Assembly: GCF_000426545.1 (NCBI RefSeq) | Contig: NZ_AUFO01000030.1 | Location: forward strand, 1-64,000 | DNA: 64,000 nt | From: Paenibacillus massiliensis subsp. panacisoli DSM 21345 | GTDB taxonomy: Bacteria; Bacillota; Bacilli; Paenibacillales; Paenibacillaceae | Direction: 5' to 3' | In this document: piece after piece, positions 61,490 to 64,000 of the stretch | How the letters are laid out: every line of letters begins with the position of its first letter | Position numbering within the stretch: position 1 is the stretch's first letter | Program-made: the position numbers and the translations under genes | The notes under the pieces: generated by a model | Databases searched by the model: none | What the model was told of the DNA's origin: nothing | What the model saw: the letters and a program-made list of their open reading frames with translations, nothing else

Positions 61490-63040
61490 TTATTGAATTC
61501 CCTTTTCCTGAACATAGGCTTCCCATTGCTTGGTGTACTCGCTTTGCACCTTCTCCAGTCCGGCTTGCTTGGCTTTTTGCATGAATATTTCAAGACCTTC
61601 ATTAATATCCGCTACAAGCCCAGCCTGCAGGGGATAGAGATATTGCTTCTCCACTTGCTCCAGAGCAGCCTTTTCGGCCTGATAGGTAGTATAGTCCTCT
61701 GCGAACCCAGTATAGATGTCAGGCTTTTGAATCGTGTCCAGCTCTGCAAAAATCTCCTTCACCTTATCGAAGCTCGGATCAAACAGCATATATTCGGGAT
61801 TGCGCCAAGCCCAGCCGTTCATGGCCTCGCGTGGGAAGCCATTGCTTGCACTCGTCCCCAGCATTTGATAGTAGCCATCCTTAACGGTGTAGTTCTTGCC
61901 CTCAATTCCATATTGCGTCAGCAGATTGTAACGCTTGTCGGTCACAAGCTTCTCATAGAAGGCTAGCGCTCGGGCAGGATTCGGGCTGCTCTTTGGAATG
62001 GCGAACCCATTATGAATCGGGTGCACGGGTGTCGCATAGCCTGTCGTCAGTGGGAATGGATAGTATTCCAGCTTCCAATCCGGGTGGGAGGACTTCAGCT
62101 TGATGACCATATCGTTGAAGCGATTCGGATTGTCGCCGAAGATGGTGGCAGCCTTACCTGATGTCACCTGATCCTGCAGGGTATCCTTAATATTCAGAAC
62201 GTTCTTCGGAATGAAGCCTTTGTCGGCCCAGCGCTTGTAGGTATTCAGCTCTTCCTTATGCTCGTCGGAGCCCCAATAGGCATATACCTTGGTGGGCTGC
62301 TCATATTTGATCCCGATGCCATAAGGAAGCGCACCGACGCTCTTCGTGGCCAATTCTGTGTAGCGATCATGCAGATTGCCTTTGACATCGCTGTTGAGCG
62401 AGATGGGACGCATATTGGGCTCATGCTGACGGATACCATCCAGATAAGCCTCAAAGCTGGCTAGATCCGTGGGCTTTGGCAGGTTGTATTTCTCGCGCAG
62501 GTCCTCGCGCCAGACGAACCCATTCGTGACATATTCCTTGAAGGTGCTAGGTACGGTATAGATTTTGCCATCAATCTTGACGGCATCCCACATCTCCTTG
62601 GGCACGAATGAATTTAATGTAGGAGCGGCTTCAGGCAGGAGCTCATCCAGAGGGAGAAAGGCCCCTTTTTTGGCATAGGATTGATATTGTGTCCAATCGG
62701 CTGTGAAAATCAAGTCAATGGGCTGGCCTGAAGATAGAAGCAGCTTGTATTTCTGATCCCAATCGGTCCAGGTCGTATAGTTGAATTTAACGGTGGCATT
62801 GAGCTCCTGTTCCGCCATTTTGTTAATCTCAGCTTCGATCGTTGGCAGCTCCTTAGGCGCATCCCCGAGCATATAGAATTGCAGCTGCACTTTCTTGGAC
62901 ATATCATCCTTGACAACGGCTGCAGGATTACCTGGTTTCTGTGGCTCTTGACTACCACCGCAGCCGCTCAGCAAAAAGAGGACGAGCAGCATTGGCACCA
63001 GTATAAGCAGATACGGCTTGCTGTATTGAAAAAAATCCAT
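61490..63040 (-). CDS. Extracellular solute-binding lipoprotein (LipO-like)
   Basis: 516 residues. The lipobox FLLSGC near residue 27 is followed by a Pro/Gln-rich linker, then the binding-protein body: LQFYMLGDAPKELPTIEAEI, YKLLLSSGQPIDLIFTADW, GAFLPLDELLPEAAPTLNSF. AAGGAGGCC is upstream of the ATG. It starts 65 bp after the permease stop in the same operon. It captures an oligosaccharide, possibly an aldouronate, for the permease; the ligand is inferred from the family only. Confidence 0.9.
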   Translation of the reverse strand: MDFFQYSKPYLLILVPMLLVLFLLSGCGGSQEPQKPGNPAAVVKDDMSKKVQLQFYMLGDAPKELPTIEAEINKMAEQELNATVKFNYTTWTDWDQKYKLLLSSGQPIDLIFTADWTQYQSYAKKGAFLPLDELLPEAAPTLNSFVPKEMWDAVKIDGKIYTVPSTFKEYVTNGFVWREDLREKYNLPKPTDLASFEAYLDGIRQHEPNMRPISLNSDVKGNLHDRYTELATKSVGALPYGIGIKYEQPTKVYAYWGSDEHKEELNTYKRWADKGFIPKNVLNIKDTLQDQVTSGKAATIFGDNPNRFNDMVIKLKSSHPDWKLEYYPFPLTTGYATPVHPIHNGFAIPKSSPNPARALAFYEKLVTDKRYNLLTQYGIEGKNYTVKDGYYQMLGTSASNGFPREAMNGWAWRNPEYMLFDPSFDKVKEIFAELDTIQKPDIYTGFAEDYTTYQAEKAALEQVEKQYLYPLQAGLVADINEGLEIFMQKAKQAGLEKVQSEYTKQWEAYVQEKGIQ

Positions 63041-63105
63041 GGGAAGGCCTCCTTAGGTTACGTAAGTTAGGTTTGACCTGGCGATACAACAGGTAATCAG
63101 ACCCA

Positions 63106-63999
63106 TTATCCTTTGACTGCACCGATGGTCAGTCCCTTAACGAAGTAGCGCTGAACGAAGGGGTACAGTAGCAGGATCGGACCAGTGACGACGATGGCCA
63201 TGGCCATCTTGGTGGATTCGGTCGGCATATCCGCCGAGAGAGAGACTCCTGTGCCTGCGCCCATCTGCGCAATGAACTGCATCGAATTAACGACATTGTA
63301 CAGATAGTACTGCAGTTGGTACTTGTGCGGATCATTGATGAAGAGCGAAGACAAGAACCAGTCATTCCAGTAAGCAAGGGCCAGGAACAGACCTATGGTG
63401 GCAATGCCTGGCGTGGACAGTGGCAGTACAATTTTGTAATAAATCTTGAAGTCACCCGCCCCATCGATCTTGGCAGAATCGAATAGCTCATCTGGCATCG
63501 AGGAACGAATGAAGTTCTTCATAAGAATGATGAGGAATGGAGTCATCAGGCCTGGAAAAATGAGAACAGCATACGAGTCCAGCAATCCAAGATATTTGGT
63601 CAGCAGGATGTACCAAGGCACAAGACCACCGCCAAACAGGGTTGTGAAGTAAATGTAGAAGGACAGGCTGTTACGATATTTGAAATCCTTGCGTGCCAGT
63701 ACATAGCCAGCCATCGTCATGAAGAATAGCCCTAGCGTCGTACCGACAACCGTGGTGAAGACGGTGACCCCATAGGCTCGAAGGACCTCTTCCGGGAAGG
63801 TGAACACGGTGCGGTAGCCCTCCAGCGAGAACTCTTTAGGAATGAAATGGAAGCCATCGCGTATGATCGATTCATTGCTCGTGAACGATGCCGACAGGAT
63901 GAACAGAAAGGGAAGCAGGCAGACGATGGCTGCTGCAAGGGTCAACAAGTAGGATATCCATTGGAAAATACGACTGGAAAGCTCCTCTTTAATAGTCAT
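63106..63999 (-). CDS. Carbohydrate ABC transporter permease (YtcP/LplC-like)
   Basis: 297 residues, six membrane helices. The conserved cytoplasmic loop ELFDSAKIDGAGDFKIYYKI near residues 175-194 is the EAA motif that docks the ATPase. The C-terminal QRYFVKGLTIGAVKG is typical of the second (MalG/LplC-like) permease of sugar transporters. The ATG abuts the window edge, so the ribosome site cannot be seen; the N-terminus MTIKEELSSRIFQW looks like a real start. The first permease subunit should lie just beyond the right edge. Confidence 0.9.
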   Translation of the reverse strand: MTIKEELSSRIFQWISYLLTLAAAIVCLLPFLFILSASFTSNESIIRDGFHFIPKEFSLEGYRTVFTFPEEVLRAYGVTVFTTVVGTTLGLFFMTMAGYVLARKDFKYRNSLSFYIYFTTLFGGGLVPWYILLTKYLGLLDSYAVLIFPGLMTPFLIILMKNFIRSSMPDELFDSAKIDGAGDFKIYYKIVLPLSTPGIATIGLFLALAYWNDWFLSSLFINDPHKYQLQYYLYNVVNSMQFIAQMGAGTGVSLSADMPTESTKMAMAIVVTGPILLLYPFVQRYFVKGLTIGAVKG

Positions 64000-64000
64000 G

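Noticed and set aside
1..64000. rRNA, tRNA, CRISPR array, prophage or replication origin
   Set aside because: No conserved rRNA or tRNA stretches, no regularly spaced repeats with unique spacers, no phage structural genes and no DnaA-box cluster were seen.

Overview
The window reads as chromosomal DNA of a low-GC, spore-forming Bacillota, most likely Paenibacillus. This is inferred from family content, not from a search: LipO/YtcP-type sugar ABC transporters with large membrane-bound AraC regulators, a GH30 glucuronoxylanase, a GerAB permease, Cse60-like and YjcZ-like sporulation peptides, and strong GGAGG ribosome sites with many TTG/GTG starts. I found no rRNA, tRNA, CRISPR array or prophage. 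The only mobile DNA is one end of an IS30-family element at the left edge.

Layout. 1-2.7 kb: IS30 end, quinone oxidoreductase and its XRE-type regulator, a gene relic, a small membrane protein. 3-8.6 kb: secreted M14 carboxypeptidase, DUF2569 membrane protein, secreted protein of unknown function, relics. 8.6-14.7 kb: a PTS locus (PRD regulator divergent from EIIB-EIIC-EIIA, a GH1 phospho-glucosidase and a YczE-like protein). 14.8-24 kb: a cell-envelope block with a DUF418 acyltransferase-like protein, divergent response regulator/histidine kinase/lipoprotein, then an OatA-like acyltransferase, a secreted SGNH protein and an LCP protein. 24-32.5 kb: a collapsed gene, chromate transporter, sporulation and stress peptides, ROK kinase, polysaccharide deacetylase, a frameshifted cohesin/dockerin protein, a GreA-like protein and Cse60. 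32.8-42.4 kb: amidohydrolase, UbiD decarboxylase, and small regulators (XRE, ArsR, MerR) each beside a target gene, with several N-terminally truncated relics. 42.5-51.4 kb: GH2 glycosidase, AraC regulator, sugar-binding lipoprotein, GerAB, thermonuclease and XynC xylanase. 51.8-54.2 kb: a three-gene glycan operon. 54.5-64 kb: malic enzyme, KimA-type potassium importer, GNAT, and an AraC-sensor / binding lipoprotein / permease sugar-transport locus running off the right edge.

Main observation. Four promoters carry the same operator: four direct-repeat half-sites (consensus close to KTNACA or RTCAAA) spaced exactly 11 bp apart. They precede the M14 peptidase (2868-2906), the DUF418 protein (16521-16559, minus strand), the OatA-like operon (20209-20247) and the polysaccharide deacetylase (28879-28917). 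The geometry is that of PhoP/WalR-type OmpR regulators. One copy lies in the divergent region beside the window's own OmpR-type response regulator gene. I infer a locally encoded envelope-modification regulon (O-acetylation, deacetylation, wall-polymer attachment, peptide trimming) under a kinase with a beta-propeller lipoprotein partner.

Other points: two genes whose only well-placed start codons are ATT and ATC; a GH1 enzyme with Gln in place of the acid/base Glu; and a family of decayed gene 3' ends and terminators scattered through the window.
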